Below, in pieces: positions 26,179 through 35,220 of a stretch of 64,000 bases of DNA. A program made the position numbers and the translations under genes. Each line of letters opens with the position of its first letter. Positions within the stretch are counted from its first letter, which is position 1. The DNA comes from a virus, in the IMG/VR virus record IMGVR_UViG_3300030118_002460, positions 22,332 through 86,331 of that record, one strand, 5' to 3'. Below the pieces are notes generated by a model, which saw only the letters and a program-made list of their open reading frames with translations, was not told the DNA's origin and did not search any database.

Positions 26179-27625
26179 ACAGAAGGTAAACGAAGTTTAC
26201 CTGAAGATTACAACTGAACCTCATGTAGAATATGAACTGAGAGATAGATTCACCTTTGAGGTCCCTAACAAGAAGTTCATGCCACAGTACAGAAGTAAGT
26301 ACTGGGATGGATATGTGCATCTATTCAATATGAAGACCAAGAGAATCTATGTGGGTCTCTTGGATAAAGTTGTTGCGTTCTGTGAGAATGCAGGATACTC
26401 ATATCAGTTTGAACCTAATAAGTTCTATGGTCTCCCCTTTGAAGTCAATGAAATGATTTCAGAAGAGGGAGTGAAAGACTTTATGGCGTCTATCACTCAC
26501 TTACAACCCAGAGACTATCAGATTGAAGCAGTGCATGATGCATTGAGATACAATAGAAAATTACTCATCTCACCTACTGCATCAGGTAAGTCATTTATGA
26601 TTTACACTATTGTGAGATACTTTGTAAATGCAGGAAAGAAGATTCTTCTTGTAGTTCCCACAACATCTCTTGTAGAACAGATGTTTAAGGACTTTCAGGA
26701 TTATGGATGGGCAGCAGAGAACCACTGCCATAGAATCTATGCAGGTAGAGAAAGAGTCAATACTAGTGAAGTAACTATCACCACTTGGCAATCTGTCTAC
26801 CAGTTAGATAGAACCTTCTTTGAGGAGTATGATGTGGTGATTGGTGATGAGGCGCACCTTTTTAAGAGTAAGTCTCTCATTGGTATTATGGATAAGTTAC
26901 ATCATGCAAAATATAGATATGGATTCACAGGTACACTAGATGGCACACAGACCCATAAGTGGGTGTTAGAAGGTCTCTTTGGACCCTCTTATAGGGTTAC
27001 TCAGACAAAGAAGTTAATTGATGAAGGACACCTTGCCACTCTTGATATTCAATGTCTGGTATTGAAGTACAAACCAAGAAAGTTTGACACATATGAGGAT
27101 GAGATTCAGTTCTTGATTAATAATGAAAAGAGAAACAAATTCATCACAAATCTCGCTAATGATCTGAAAGGAAACACTCTAATTCTATACAGCAGAGTAG
27201 AAGCACATGGTGCTGTGCTTTTTGATATGCTAAATACAAAAGTTAAGGAAGGCAGAAAAGTCTTCTTTATTCATGGTGGTGTAGATGCTGAAGATAGAGA
27301 ACAAGTAAGAGCAATTACAGAAACAGAAAGCGATGCAATCATTGTTGCATCTTATGGAACATTCAGCACTGGCATCAACATCAAAAACCTTCACAATGTA
27401 ATATTTGCCTCTCCATCAAAGTCTAGGATTCGTAATCTGCAGTCTATTGGTAGAGTCCTAAGAAAAGGCAAAAACAAGGTCAAAGCAAAACTATATGATA
27501 TTGCTGATGACTTAACTATTGGGTCAAGAAAAAACTATACACTGAATCATTTTATTGAAAGAGTGAAGATCTATGTCCAAGAACAATTCAACTATGACAT
27601 CATATCAGTCAACATAAAAGATTAG
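26162..27625 (+). CDS. uvsW: RNA-DNA/Holliday-type helicase UvsW
   Basis: 487 residues (T4 UvsW is about 500). An SF2 helicase that unwinds R-loops and branched DNA and helps switch replication from origin-dependent to recombination-dependent mode. N-terminal domain with RSKYWDGYVHLFN (about 42-55). Helicase motifs: Walker A SPTASGKSF (about 138), DEAH in VIGDEAHLF (about 230), VASYGTFSTGINIKNLHNVI (about 395) and QSIGRVLRKGK (about 428). The start is inside a leader hairpin. Confidence 0.97.
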   Translation: MSNLVIQKVNEVYLKITTEPHVEYELRDRFTFEVPNKKFMPQYRSKYWDGYVHLFNMKTKRIYVGLLDKVVAFCENAGYSYQFEPNKFYGLPFEVNEMISEEGVKDFMASITHLQPRDYQIEAVHDALRYNRKLLISPTASGKSFMIYTIVRYFVNAGKKILLVVPTTSLVEQMFKDFQDYGWAAENHCHRIYAGRERVNTSEVTITTWQSVYQLDRTFFEEYDVVIGDEAHLFKSKSLIGIMDKLHHAKYRYGFTGTLDGTQTHKWVLEGLFGPSYRVTQTKKLIDEGHLATLDIQCLVLKYKPRKFDTYEDEIQFLINNEKRNKFITNLANDLKGNTLILYSRVEAHGAVLFDMLNTKVKEGRKVFFIHGGVDAEDREQVRAITETESDAIIVASYGTFSTGINIKNLHNVIFASPSKSRIRNLQSIGRVLRKGKNKVKAKLYDIADDLTIGSRKNYTLNHFIERVKIYVQEQFNYDIISVNIKD

Positions 27626-27640
27626 AAAAGGAGGATGTGC

Positions 27641-28027
27641 ATGATAGAGGATGACTTTTATTGCACTATCAAGTTTAAATGTGGTGATGAGGTCTTTGCT
27701 AAGGTAGCAGCCTCAGAGGAAGATGATAGAACTATGCTTCTGATATCTAACCCTATTACAGTAGAGGAGGTTTCAATCAGAGGACAAGTAACTGGTTATA
27801 AATTTGAACCTTGGTTAAAGACTACCAAGGAAGATATGTTTATTGTTAATCTTGAAGATGTCCTTACTATGTCTGAATCAGAGGACATAGAGATGATTTT
27901 GTACTATCAAGAATATGTACGTAAATCTAACAAGACTAATCATTCTAAATTAGATAGGAAGATGGGATATCTCTCATCTGTTAATGATGCCAAAGAGGTT
28001 CTAGAAAAGCTTTACGAATCTAGCTAG
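27641..28027 (+). CDS. Small beta-barrel-like protein, first of three look-alikes
   Basis: 128 residues from ATG 27641. The upstream AAGGAGG (27628-27634) is an ideal SD 6 bases before this ATG; the ATG at 27635 abuts the SD and is rejected. The N-terminal pattern CTIKFKCGDEVFAKVAAS, then LISNPITVEEV, then PWLKTTKEDMFIVNLEDVLT suggests an Sm-like small barrel. The same spaced pattern recurs in the proteins at 40010 and 43049. C-terminal about 35 residues are charged and helical. Function unknown. Confidence 0.8.
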   Translation: MIEDDFYCTIKFKCGDEVFAKVAASEEDDRTMLLISNPITVEEVSIRGQVTGYKFEPWLKTTKEDMFIVNLEDVLTMSESEDIEMILYYQEYVRKSNKTNHSKLDRKMGYLSSVNDAKEVLEKLYESS

Positions 28028-28049
28028 AACTTATCTTTCATCCTGGACA

Positions 28050-28078
28050 AACCTAGTCTACATCCATTTCACTAGGTT
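28050..28078 (+). repeat. Inverted repeat overlapping the gp55 promoter
   Basis: AACCTAGT (28050-28057), 13-base spacer, ACTAGGTT (28071-28078). The right arm ends inside the -35 box TTGTCA. No T tract. Possibly an operator or a residual terminator. Confidence 0.45.
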
Positions 28079-28105
28079 GTCAACTATCTTTCTATCTGTT
28101 ATAAT
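28077..28105 (+). promoter_or_regulatory. Sigma-70-type promoter before gp55
   Basis: TTGTCA, 17-base spacer, TATAAT: five of six -35 bases and a perfect -10 at optimal spacing. It would let host RNA polymerase transcribe the late sigma gene from about base 28112. It sits in the 100-base gap upstream of gp55. Confidence 0.8.
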
Positions 28106-28153
28106 ATCAACAGATAAAGTAACATTATGGGTTTCTCTAATCAATACACAGTC

Positions 28154-28633
28154 ATGGCAAGACCAAAAAAGTCAGAGCATTATGTAAACAACAAAGAGTT
28201 TCTTGCTGCTTTGGAAGCCTATGCTGCTGATGTAGAAAGAGCAAAACTCAATGATGAACCTAAACCACAGATCCCTAGGTATGTTGGTGAGTGTTTCTTG
28301 AAGATTGCCAATCACTTATCATACAAACCAAACTTTGTGAACTATATGTTCAAAGATGATATGATCTGTGATGGTATTGAAAATTGTGTAAGATATATCC
28401 ATAACTTTAACCCAGAGAAATCCAAGAACCCCTTTGCTTACTTCACTCAAATCATTTACTATGCATTCCTAAGAAGGATCTCACAAGAGAAGAAGCAACT
28501 AGAAATCAAGAACAAGATCCTAGAAAGAACAGATTTTGATGAGGTCTTTGATGCAAATGACCTTGACAGTGGAAACTACTCAGATTACAATAGCATCAAA
28601 GATGCTGTACACAGCAAACTGCGCTATCAATGA
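28154..28633 (+). CDS. 55: RNA polymerase sigma factor for late transcription gp55
   Basis: 159 residues from the ATG at 28154 (MARPKKSEHYVNN), the N terminus I expect for cyanophage gp55; an in-frame ATG at 28127 would add nine residues and is possible. T4 gp55 is 185. The protein has sigma region 2-like sequence, including NPFAYFTQIIYYAFLRRISQ at about 95-115, used for core polymerase binding and -10 recognition. With gp45 it activates late promoters. Own host-type promoter upstream. Stop overlaps the gp47 ATG. Confidence 0.95.
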   Translation: MARPKKSEHYVNNKEFLAALEAYAADVERAKLNDEPKPQIPRYVGECFLKIANHLSYKPNFVNYMFKDDMICDGIENCVRYIHNFNPEKSKNPFAYFTQIIYYAFLRRISQEKKQLEIKNKILERTDFDEVFDANDLDSGNYSDYNSIKDAVHSKLRYQ

Positions 28634-29679
28634 CAAAGGTTGCAATCATTACAGACACACACCATGGAGCACGTAAAGGTTCCAAGTTGTTTCATGATTA
28701 TTTTGAGCAGTTCTATAATGATGTATTCTTTCCAACACTAGACAAAGAAGGTATCACTACTGTAATTCACATGGGTGATGCTTTTGATAGTAGGAAGGGT
28801 GTAGAGTTTAAGACACTCAAATGGTCAAAGAGAGTTATGTTTGATCCTCTTAAAGAGAGAGGTATCAAGATGCACTTGATGGTTGGTAATCATGATGCAT
28901 ATTATAAGAATACTAATGATATCAATGCAGTAGATCTTCTACTCAAAGAGTATGAGAACATTACTGTTTATTCTTCTGCAAAAGAAGTTAAGGTAGAAAA
29001 TTTAGATATTCTATTTCTCCCCTGGATCAATGAAGAGAATAGGGAAGAAACACTCAATCTTATTAAAAAGACAAGTTGCAACTGCGCTATGGGGCATCTT
29101 GAACTCAATGGATTTAGAGTCAACAAACAAGTTGTCATGGATCATGGTTTGGATACCTCAATATTTGAGAAGTTCAAAAAGGTTTATTCTGGTCACTATC
29201 ATACAAGATCAGATAATGGAAAAATCTACTACCTAGGAAATCCATATGAGATGTTCTGGAATGATGTAAATGATAAGAGGGGGTTCCATCTGTTTGAAAC
29301 AGATACTATGGAACACACACCTGTAAACAATCCATATCAACTCTTTAAGGTCATCTACTTTGATGACACTGACTATCAACTCTTTGATACCAGACCTTAT
29401 GAGAATAAGATTGTGAAGGTAGTTGTAAAGAACAAGAGCAATCCCACACAGTTTGAAAAATTTATTGATAAACTATATGCAGCAGGTGTTGCAGAACTGA
29501 AAATTGTTGAAAACTTCAACTTCACTGGTTGGTATGATCATGATGATGAAGACCTTCAAACAGAAGATACATTTTCTATATTAAATAGATATATTGATGA
29601 GGCAGAGGTCAGTCTTGACAAATCTGTGATTCAAAAAGTAATCAGAGAAGTTTATCAAGAGGCTTGTGAGTTGGTATAA
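28630..29679 (+). CDS. 47: Recombination endonuclease subunit gp47 (Mre11-like)
   Basis: 349 residues (T4 gp47 is 339). Metal-dependent phosphoesterase motifs in order: DTHHG near residue 9, GDAFD at about 48, GNHD at about 87, and GHYHTR at about 195. With gp46 it forms the Mre11/Rad50-type complex that resects DNA ends for recombination-dependent replication. A small gene separates it from gp46. Confidence 0.97.
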   Translation: MTKVAIITDTHHGARKGSKLFHDYFEQFYNDVFFPTLDKEGITTVIHMGDAFDSRKGVEFKTLKWSKRVMFDPLKERGIKMHLMVGNHDAYYKNTNDINAVDLLLKEYENITVYSSAKEVKVENLDILFLPWINEENREETLNLIKKTSCNCAMGHLELNGFRVNKQVVMDHGLDTSIFEKFKKVYSGHYHTRSDNGKIYYLGNPYEMFWNDVNDKRGFHLFETDTMEHTPVNNPYQLFKVIYFDDTDYQLFDTRPYENKIVKVVVKNKSNPTQFEKFIDKLYAAGVAELKIVENFNFTGWYDHDDEDLQTEDTFSILNRYIDEAEVSLDKSVIQKVIREVYQEACELV

Positions 29680-29951
29680 TGTACATCATCACAATTGAGG
29701 GGAAAGAAAAAGATGGGGCATACTCTGTTGTAGATAATGAGGGTGAGCAAGTTCTTTATATGTTTGTGGAGGAAGATGATGCCACAAGATACTCTATTCA
29801 ATTGGAGGAGATGGGATATCCAGAGATGCACGTAATTGAAATAGAAGATGATATAATGGTCAAAACCTGTGAGATGCATGGTCACAGGTATGCTATAATT
29901 ACTAAAAATGACATTGTGATTCCACCTGAAACTGAGTATGATTATATTTGA
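29679..29951 (+). CDS. DUF3110-like small protein
   Basis: 90 residues, ATG sharing a base with the gp47 stop. The pattern LYMFVEEDDATRYSIQLEEM resembles the signature of DUF3110, a small family widespread in cyanobacteria and plastids (typically FExEDDAxRYAxxLEAQ). C-terminal YAIITKNDIVIPPETEYDY is well ordered. This suggests a host-derived gene, but it sits between the gp47 and gp46 subunits of one complex. Function unknown; family link is from memory and moderate. Confidence 0.78.
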   Translation: MYIITIEGKEKDGAYSVVDNEGEQVLYMFVEEDDATRYSIQLEEMGYPEMHVIEIEDDIMVKTCEMHGHRYAIITKNDIVIPPETEYDYI

Positions 29952-31650
29952 GAAGATTAAATGGAAGAACCTTCTTTCCACAGGTAATCAATTCACAGAA
30001 GTAAAACTGAATACTAGTGCAACCTCACTGATTATTGGAACTAATGGTGCAGGTAAGAGCACTATTCTTGATGCACTTACATTTTCATTGTATGGAAAGT
30101 CTTTCAGAAAGATCAACAAGGCGCAATTGATCAACAGCACAAATGAGAAGAGTTGTCTGGTAGAGATTGAGTTTACTGTCAATAGTACCAAGTGGAAAGT
30201 AGAGAGGGGAATCAAACCAGCAGTATTCAAAATCTATAAAGATGATGAACCACTAGACCAATCACACTCTGCACTGGATCAGCAGAAGTGGTTGGAGCAG
30301 AATGTATTGAAGATGAACTACAAATCATTTACCCAGATTGTTATTCTGGGCAGTAGTTCTTTCATCCCTTTTATGCAACTCCCTTCAAATAGTAGAAGAG
30401 AGGTTGTAGAAGATTTGTTGGATATCAAGATATTCTCCTCTATGAATGATATTGTGAAGAGTAGAATTCGTCAGATCAAGGATGAGATCAAGACACTTGA
30501 CTTGAAAAAGGAATCACTCAAAGATAAAGTCTCAATGCAGAAGGATTTCATTGAGAAGATTGAGAACAAGAGCAAGGGTGACATCAAAGAAAAAGAGGAG
30601 AAGATTGAAAGTCTTCTGAATCAAGAATGCGGCAAGATGAATGATAATGAAAACTTGAATTTGAGTCTGGTTGAATTGCAGAATGAACTCAAAGACTACT
30701 CCAACTCCACAGAGAGGTTGAGAGAGATGGGAAATATCAAAGGTAAACTATCTCAGAAGATTGCAGGTATTGTGAAGGAGCACAAGTTCTTCACTGACAA
30801 TAGGGTTTGCCCCACCTGTGAACAGAATATTGAAGAGTCCTTTCGTGTAAATAGAATTGAGGACTCCCAAAATAAAGCACAAGAATTGCAAGAGGGGTAT
30901 AAGAAACTCCAAGAGGCAATTAAAGAGGAAGAGTTGAGGGAGTCCATTTTTAAGCAAACCTCAGGGGAAATCAGTAAAGTACTTAATGACATTTCTACAA
31001 ACAATACTCAGATATCTGGGTTTCAGAAACAGATCAGAGGACTGGAATCTGAAATTCAAACTATTACCAGTCAGATCGCAAACAGAAATACTGAACATGA
31101 GAAGTTAGAAGAGTATAGAGAAAGTCTTCAAGATACATACAAGTTACTTGCTGATAAGAAAGAGAATATTTCCTACTACGACTTCACTTATAATCTTCTC
31201 AAAGATGGTGGAGTAAAATCTCAAATCATTAAGAAGTATCTTCCCTTGATTAACCAGCAGGTTAATAAGTATCTGCAAATGATGGACTTCTACATCAACT
31301 TTAAACTTGATGAAGAATTTAATGAAACTATTGAAACACCCATTCATGAAGACTTTTCATATTCCTCATTTTCAGAGGGTGAAAAAATGAGAATAGATCT
31401 ATCCCTCCTCTTCACTTGGAGGGAGATCGCAAGAATGAAAAACTCTGTCAATACTAACCTATTGGTTATGGATGAGGTGTTTGATTCATCTCTTGATGGA
31501 ATGGGAACAGATGAGTTCTTGAAGATCATCAAATATGTGATCAAAGATGCTAATATCTTTGTGATATCTCACAAGACTGGGATGGAAGACAAGTTTGATA
31601 GTCTTCTTAAATTTGAAAAAGTAAAAGGATTCTCTACACTGACACCATGA
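29938..31650 (+). CDS. 46: Recombination endonuclease subunit gp46 (Rad50-like)
   Basis: 570 residues (T4 gp46 is 560). An SMC-like ATPase: Walker A GTNGAGKST at about 34, long coiled coils, a zinc hook CPTC at about 284, signature FSEGEKMRID at about 477 and Walker B LLVMDEVFD at about 508. Partner of gp47 in end resection. Overlaps the preceding small gene by 14 bases and the next small gene by 4. Confidence 0.97.
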   Translation: MIIFEKIKWKNLLSTGNQFTEVKLNTSATSLIIGTNGAGKSTILDALTFSLYGKSFRKINKAQLINSTNEKSCLVEIEFTVNSTKWKVERGIKPAVFKIYKDDEPLDQSHSALDQQKWLEQNVLKMNYKSFTQIVILGSSSFIPFMQLPSNSRREVVEDLLDIKIFSSMNDIVKSRIRQIKDEIKTLDLKKESLKDKVSMQKDFIEKIENKSKGDIKEKEEKIESLLNQECGKMNDNENLNLSLVELQNELKDYSNSTERLREMGNIKGKLSQKIAGIVKEHKFFTDNRVCPTCEQNIEESFRVNRIEDSQNKAQELQEGYKKLQEAIKEEELRESIFKQTSGEISKVLNDISTNNTQISGFQKQIRGLESEIQTITSQIANRNTEHEKLEEYRESLQDTYKLLADKKENISYYDFTYNLLKDGGVKSQIIKKYLPLINQQVNKYLQMMDFYINFKLDEEFNETIETPIHEDFSYSSFSEGEKMRIDLSLLFTWREIARMKNSVNTNLLVMDEVFDSSLDGMGTDEFLKIIKYVIKDANIFVISHKTGMEDKFDSLLKFEKVKGFSTLTP

Positions 31651-31802
31651 CTGATTGGACCATTCGCAGACCAGTTGACATCTCAAAGGATTTCAAGGAT
31701 ACTGGTATGACCCTCATCACTGACCCTGCATCAGACAGGTATCTCAATGAATACGCCAAACTGGCAACACCACAGCAAGAAAGCACAGAAGAGGAAACTT
31801 AA
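31647..31802 (+). CDS. 51-residue microprotein downstream of gp46
   Basis: A short frame starting at the ATGA overlap with the gp46 stop and ending at TAA 31800-31802. It begins MTDWTIRRPVDISKDFKDTG and has an acidic C terminus. The overlap start, typical of real genes here, supports it. Its 3' 56 bases overlap a second, basic frame. No family recognised. Confidence 0.6.
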   Translation: MTDWTIRRPVDISKDFKDTGMTLITDPASDRYLNEYAKLATPQQESTEEET

Positions 31803-31896
31803 ACCTCAAGCCCTTAGGGCAAGAAAGGAAGCACTGCGCCACTTCAAGAAGAGGCACATGGGTCGCCCCAAGGGTGACCCTTTTGTTTTATTATGA
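31747..31896 (+). CDS. Possible 49-residue highly basic microprotein
   Basis: An ATG-started frame (MNTPNWQHHSKKAQKRKLKP at the start) with about 20 Lys, Arg or His. It overlaps the previous microgene by 56 bases and reads through the terminator hairpin, ending at TGA 31894-31896. The lack of an SD and the terminator overlap argue against it; the fill of an otherwise empty 115-base gap and strong composition argue for it. Confidence 0.35.
   Translation: MNTPNWQHHSKKAQKRKLKPQALRARKEALRHFKKRHMGRPKGDPFVLL
31860..31889 (+). terminator. Rho-independent terminator before the CobT-like gene
   Basis: GGGTCGCCC/GGGTGACCC 9-bp stem (one G-U pair), CAA loop, then TTTTGTTTT. Ends the gp55-47-46 transcript. 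Confidence 0.85.
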
Positions 31897-31917
31897 GTTC
31901 ATCAAAGCAAAGGACCC

Positions 31918-34023
31918 ATGCCAGTCAATTATGAAATCAAGTCCCAGCTTGCAAAGTTGCTGGCCACTGAGGACATTATTGTGGAGAACAGGGAAGTTCA
32001 AACTGCACAGTTCAATGTTGATACTCGTGTCCTGACTCTTCCCATGTGGAAGCGTGCAAGTAATAGTGTATATGATATGTTGGTTGGGCATGAGGTGGGT
32101 CATGCTCTCTACACTCCTAATGAAGATCCCCCATCACACATTCCCCATGGTTACATCAATGTGACAGAGGATGCACGCATTGAGAAACTGATGAAGCGTC
32201 GCTATCCTGGTCTGCATAAAAGTTTCTATGCTGGATACAAAGAACTTTCTGAACAGGACTTTTTCTGTATTGAAGATTCTAATGTTGAAGAGATGACTCT
32301 TGCTGATCGTGTCAATCTGTATTTCAAGATTGGCAACTTCATTGATGTCTCTTTCAATGATGAGGAGATTGAGATCAGAGATATGATTGCTGATGCAGAG
32401 ACATTTGCAGATGCAGTTCTTGCAGCAGAGGTTCTCCACAACTATTGTAGAAGTGCTCAACCACCAGAGAAAGTTGGTGATCTTCCTAACCTCAATGACC
32501 AGGAAGGTTCAGGCACTGGACAATCTGTTGATACACCACAACAGCAACAGCAAGAATCAGAGGAAGGTGAGGAAGATGGTGATGAGGGTCAGGCAGGAGA
32601 TGAGATAGAGGAAGAAGAACAGGAAGAACCTGACACATATTCAGATGGTGGTTCCAATAAAGCTCCTGATGTCACCACTGATGATATCTTCAATGAGCGT
32701 ACCCAAGAATTCAATGGACAGGATATGGGTCAGGAAATTGGATACTATGATCTCCCTATCATTGATCTTGACAACACCATCATCAGCAATGAGAGTGTTC
32801 ACAAAGACCTGAATGAAGCATGGGAGAGAGAACTCACACCCCTTGAAGATGCCTATGGCAACAAGCATGTTGGTGATTTTACCTATGCTGATCTGAAATA
32901 CCAGAACTTCAAGAAGTCAGCACAACGTGAAGTCAACTATCTTGTGAAGGAGTTTGAGTGTAAGAAGTCTGCTGATGCCTATGCACGTGCTGCTACCTCA
33001 AAGACTGGTGTTCTTGATTGCAGCAAACTGCACACCTACAAGTACAATGAGGATCTGTTCAAGAAGGTTACTATCCTCCCTGATGGTAAGAATCATGGTC
33101 TGATCTTTATGCTTGACTGGTCAGGTTCTATGGCACATGAGATTGTTGACACTGTGAAGCAAGTTTACAATCTTGTTTGGTTCTGCTCCAAGGTCAACAT
33201 TCCCTTTGATCTTTATGCCTTCACTAATTCCTATCACTCCTGTGTACGCAAGCAACTTACAGAAGAGGATGATGGTAGATTCCTTGTCCATGACTTCAAT
33301 CTCCTCAACCTTCTGACCTCTGGTCACAACAGAAAGACTCTTGATGAGCAGATGAAGTCTGTATGGCGTCTTGTTTATGCAATGAGATACTATGTCAACT
33401 ATCATGTTCCTCCTGGTTATGGTCTTTCTGGAACACCTCTCAATCAATCTATTGCTTGTCTCTATGAATTGATTCCTCAGTTCAAGGCAAAGCATGGTCT
33501 TCAAAAGGTTCAGTGTGTAATCCTGACTGATGGTGAAGCAAATGTTCTTCCTATTGTTCGTAGAAGGGACTGGGTTGATGATACTGGTTATTACAGTTGC
33601 TATCCTGCTGCAATCAACAGTTATCTTCGTAATAGGAAGAATGGATGCACTTATCAAATCCAATATGATTACTACAAGTTCACTGATATTCTCCTCACTG
33701 ACTTGAAGAGAACATTCCCTGATACAAACTTCATTGGATTCAGATTGGTTGATGGTCGCTCTATGAAGCACTTTGTCAACAAGTATGAGATTGTTACAGA
33801 TAAAGAGATCAAAGTTATGAAGAAGGACAAGTTCTTTGCAATCAAGAACTCTGGTTACACATCATACTTTGCTATGACTACCTCTGCTTTGAACTCAGAG
33901 ACTGGTCTGGATGTTGATGAAGGTGCTACCAAGGCAAAGATCAAAGCAGCATTTGCTAAGAATCTTAAAGCAAAGGCACTAAATAAAAAAGTTCTCAGTC
34001 AGTTCATGGATCTGGTCTGCTGA
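31918..34023 (+). CDS. CobT-like protein with HExxH metallopeptidase motif and VWA domain
   Basis: 701 residues. An N-terminal zinc-site motif HEVGHA (H58, E59, H62), with a possible third ligand in TEDARIE (about 83-89), suggests a peptidase-like domain. A Gln/Glu/Asp-rich linker spans about 195-245. A C-terminal von Willebrand A domain has a complete MIDAS: DWSGS at 400-404, a Thr in SGTPLNQS (about 505) and TDGEAN at about 537. This architecture matches cyanophage proteins labelled CobT or peptidase. It sits before a MoxR/CobS-type AAA+ gene. A cobaltochelatase role is doubtful, since no CobN is in the window. Confidence 0.88.
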   Translation: MPVNYEIKSQLAKLLATEDIIVENREVQTAQFNVDTRVLTLPMWKRASNSVYDMLVGHEVGHALYTPNEDPPSHIPHGYINVTEDARIEKLMKRRYPGLHKSFYAGYKELSEQDFFCIEDSNVEEMTLADRVNLYFKIGNFIDVSFNDEEIEIRDMIADAETFADAVLAAEVLHNYCRSAQPPEKVGDLPNLNDQEGSGTGQSVDTPQQQQQESEEGEEDGDEGQAGDEIEEEEQEEPDTYSDGGSNKAPDVTTDDIFNERTQEFNGQDMGQEIGYYDLPIIDLDNTIISNESVHKDLNEAWERELTPLEDAYGNKHVGDFTYADLKYQNFKKSAQREVNYLVKEFECKKSADAYARAATSKTGVLDCSKLHTYKYNEDLFKKVTILPDGKNHGLIFMLDWSGSMAHEIVDTVKQVYNLVWFCSKVNIPFDLYAFTNSYHSCVRKQLTEEDDGRFLVHDFNLLNLLTSGHNRKTLDEQMKSVWRLVYAMRYYVNYHVPPGYGLSGTPLNQSIACLYELIPQFKAKHGLQKVQCVILTDGEANVLPIVRRRDWVDDTGYYSCYPAAINSYLRNRKNGCTYQIQYDYYKFTDILLTDLKRTFPDTNFIGFRLVDGRSMKHFVNKYEIVTDKEIKVMKKDKFFAIKNSGYTSYFAMTTSALNSETGLDVDEGATKAKIKAAFAKNLKAKALNKKVLSQFMDLVC

Positions 34024-34044
34024 CCAGTTCTGAAACTGTCACCA

Positions 34045-34073
34045 GGGGATCCAAAAGGGGTCCCCTTTCCTTT
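34045..34073 (+). terminator. Rho-independent terminator between CobT-like and CobS-like genes
   Basis: GGGGA pairs with TCCCC around an inner CC/GG pairing and AAAA loop, followed by TTTCCTTT. The stem is slightly imperfect and the T tract is interrupted. Confidence 0.7.
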
Positions 34074-34102
34074 ATAATAAACCTGTTGAACAAACAAACC
34101 AA

Positions 34103-35200
34103 ATGGCACTCTCTACTGAATTCATTGTTTCCTCTCTTCAATCCCTTTATGGTGATAATGTAACTACTGGTGATGTTCGTGCCTGGTGTGCTCTGAATGG
34201 TACTACCTATCAGACTGTCTCAAAGAAGATTGATCAATATAAGACTGGTCGTGGCAAGTGGGATCTGACTGAGAAAGAAACCCTTGAGCAAACCTATCAA
34301 GCACCTGCTGCTCTCCCTGCTCTGGAACAAAACCTTATCCCTAGTAAAGATGATACCTTCGTCAGCTTTGGCAACTTCACTGATATTAAAAAGATTATTA
34401 AGTCCCGTCTTTTCTATCCTACATTTATTACAGGACTTTCTGGCAATGGCAAAACGTTCTGTGTTGAGCAAGCTTGTGCTTCTCTCAAGAGGGAACTGAT
34501 CCGTGTCAACATCACGATTGAGACTGATGAGGATGATCTTATTGGTGGCTTTCGTCTTATTAATGGTGAAACTGTCTGGCACAATGGACCAGTCATTGAG
34601 GCTCTTGAAAGGGGAGCTGTTCTTCTTCTAGATGAGGTTGACCTTGCATCAAACAAGATCCTCTGCCTGCAATCTATTCTGGAAGGCAAAGGTCTGTTCT
34701 TGAAGAAGATTGGCAAGTACATTCAACCTGCTGATGGTTTCACTATCATTGCTACTGCCAACACCAAGGGCAAAGGTTCTGATGATGGACGCTTCATTGG
34801 CACCAATGTTCTGAATGAGGCATTCCTGGAACGCTTCTGTGTGACCTTTGAGCAGTCCTATCCTGCTCCTGCTACTGAGCAGAAGATCCTTGAAGGCATT
34901 TCTCTGGACCTTGATGTTGTAGACCGTGCCTTCTGCAAGCACCTGGTTGACTGGGCAGACATTATTCGCAAGACCTTCTATGATGGTGGTATTGAGGAAG
35001 TAATCAGCACTCGTCGCCTGGTTCACATCATTCGTGCTTACAGCATCTTTGGTGACAAGGAGAAAGCAATTCAGGTCTGCATCAATCGCTTTGATGATGA
35101 GACCAAAGCATCCTTCCTGGAACTGTATGACAAGGTTGATGCTGATTTCCAACTGACCACTGAGGATTCAGTTGACGTTGCCACAGCAGCACCTTTCTGA
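34103..35200 (+). CDS. cobS: CobS-like AAA+ ATPase (MoxR type)
   Basis: 365 residues. AAA+ motifs: Walker A GLSGNGKTF at about 111, Walker B LLLDEVD at about 174, sensor segment IATANTKGKG at about 214, and arginine-finger region FLERFCVTF at about 238. An N-terminal region of about 100 residues (LYGDNVTTGDVRAWC) looks like a separate DNA- or protein-binding domain. This is the gene usually called cobS in cyanophages. CobS/CobT normally energise cobalt insertion with CobN; the phage pair may instead remodel another complex. Confidence 0.9.
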   Translation: MALSTEFIVSSLQSLYGDNVTTGDVRAWCALNGTTYQTVSKKIDQYKTGRGKWDLTEKETLEQTYQAPAALPALEQNLIPSKDDTFVSFGNFTDIKKIIKSRLFYPTFITGLSGNGKTFCVEQACASLKRELIRVNITIETDEDDLIGGFRLINGETVWHNGPVIEALERGAVLLLDEVDLASNKILCLQSILEGKGLFLKKIGKYIQPADGFTIIATANTKGKGSDDGRFIGTNVLNEAFLERFCVTFEQSYPAPATEQKILEGISLDLDVVDRAFCKHLVDWADIIRKTFYDGGIEEVISTRRLVHIIRAYSIFGDKEKAIQVCINRFDDETKASFLELYDKVDADFQLTTEDSVDVATAAPF

Positions 35201-35220
35201 TATAATATTGGAGGATTATT

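Noticed and set aside
33979-33985. CTAAATA inside the CobT-like gene
   Set aside because: In coding sequence with no suitable start downstream within the usual spacing; likely chance. Similar hits occur inside gp47 and uvsW.
34073-34078. TATAAT before the CobS-like gene
   Set aside because: No -35 at proper spacing, and it lies within the terminator tail.
35178-35206. TTGCCA-17-TATAAT before the DUF3310 gene
   Set aside because: The expected start (about 35213) falls inside the SD, which would give an almost leaderless RNA; more likely chance at the CobS-like stop.
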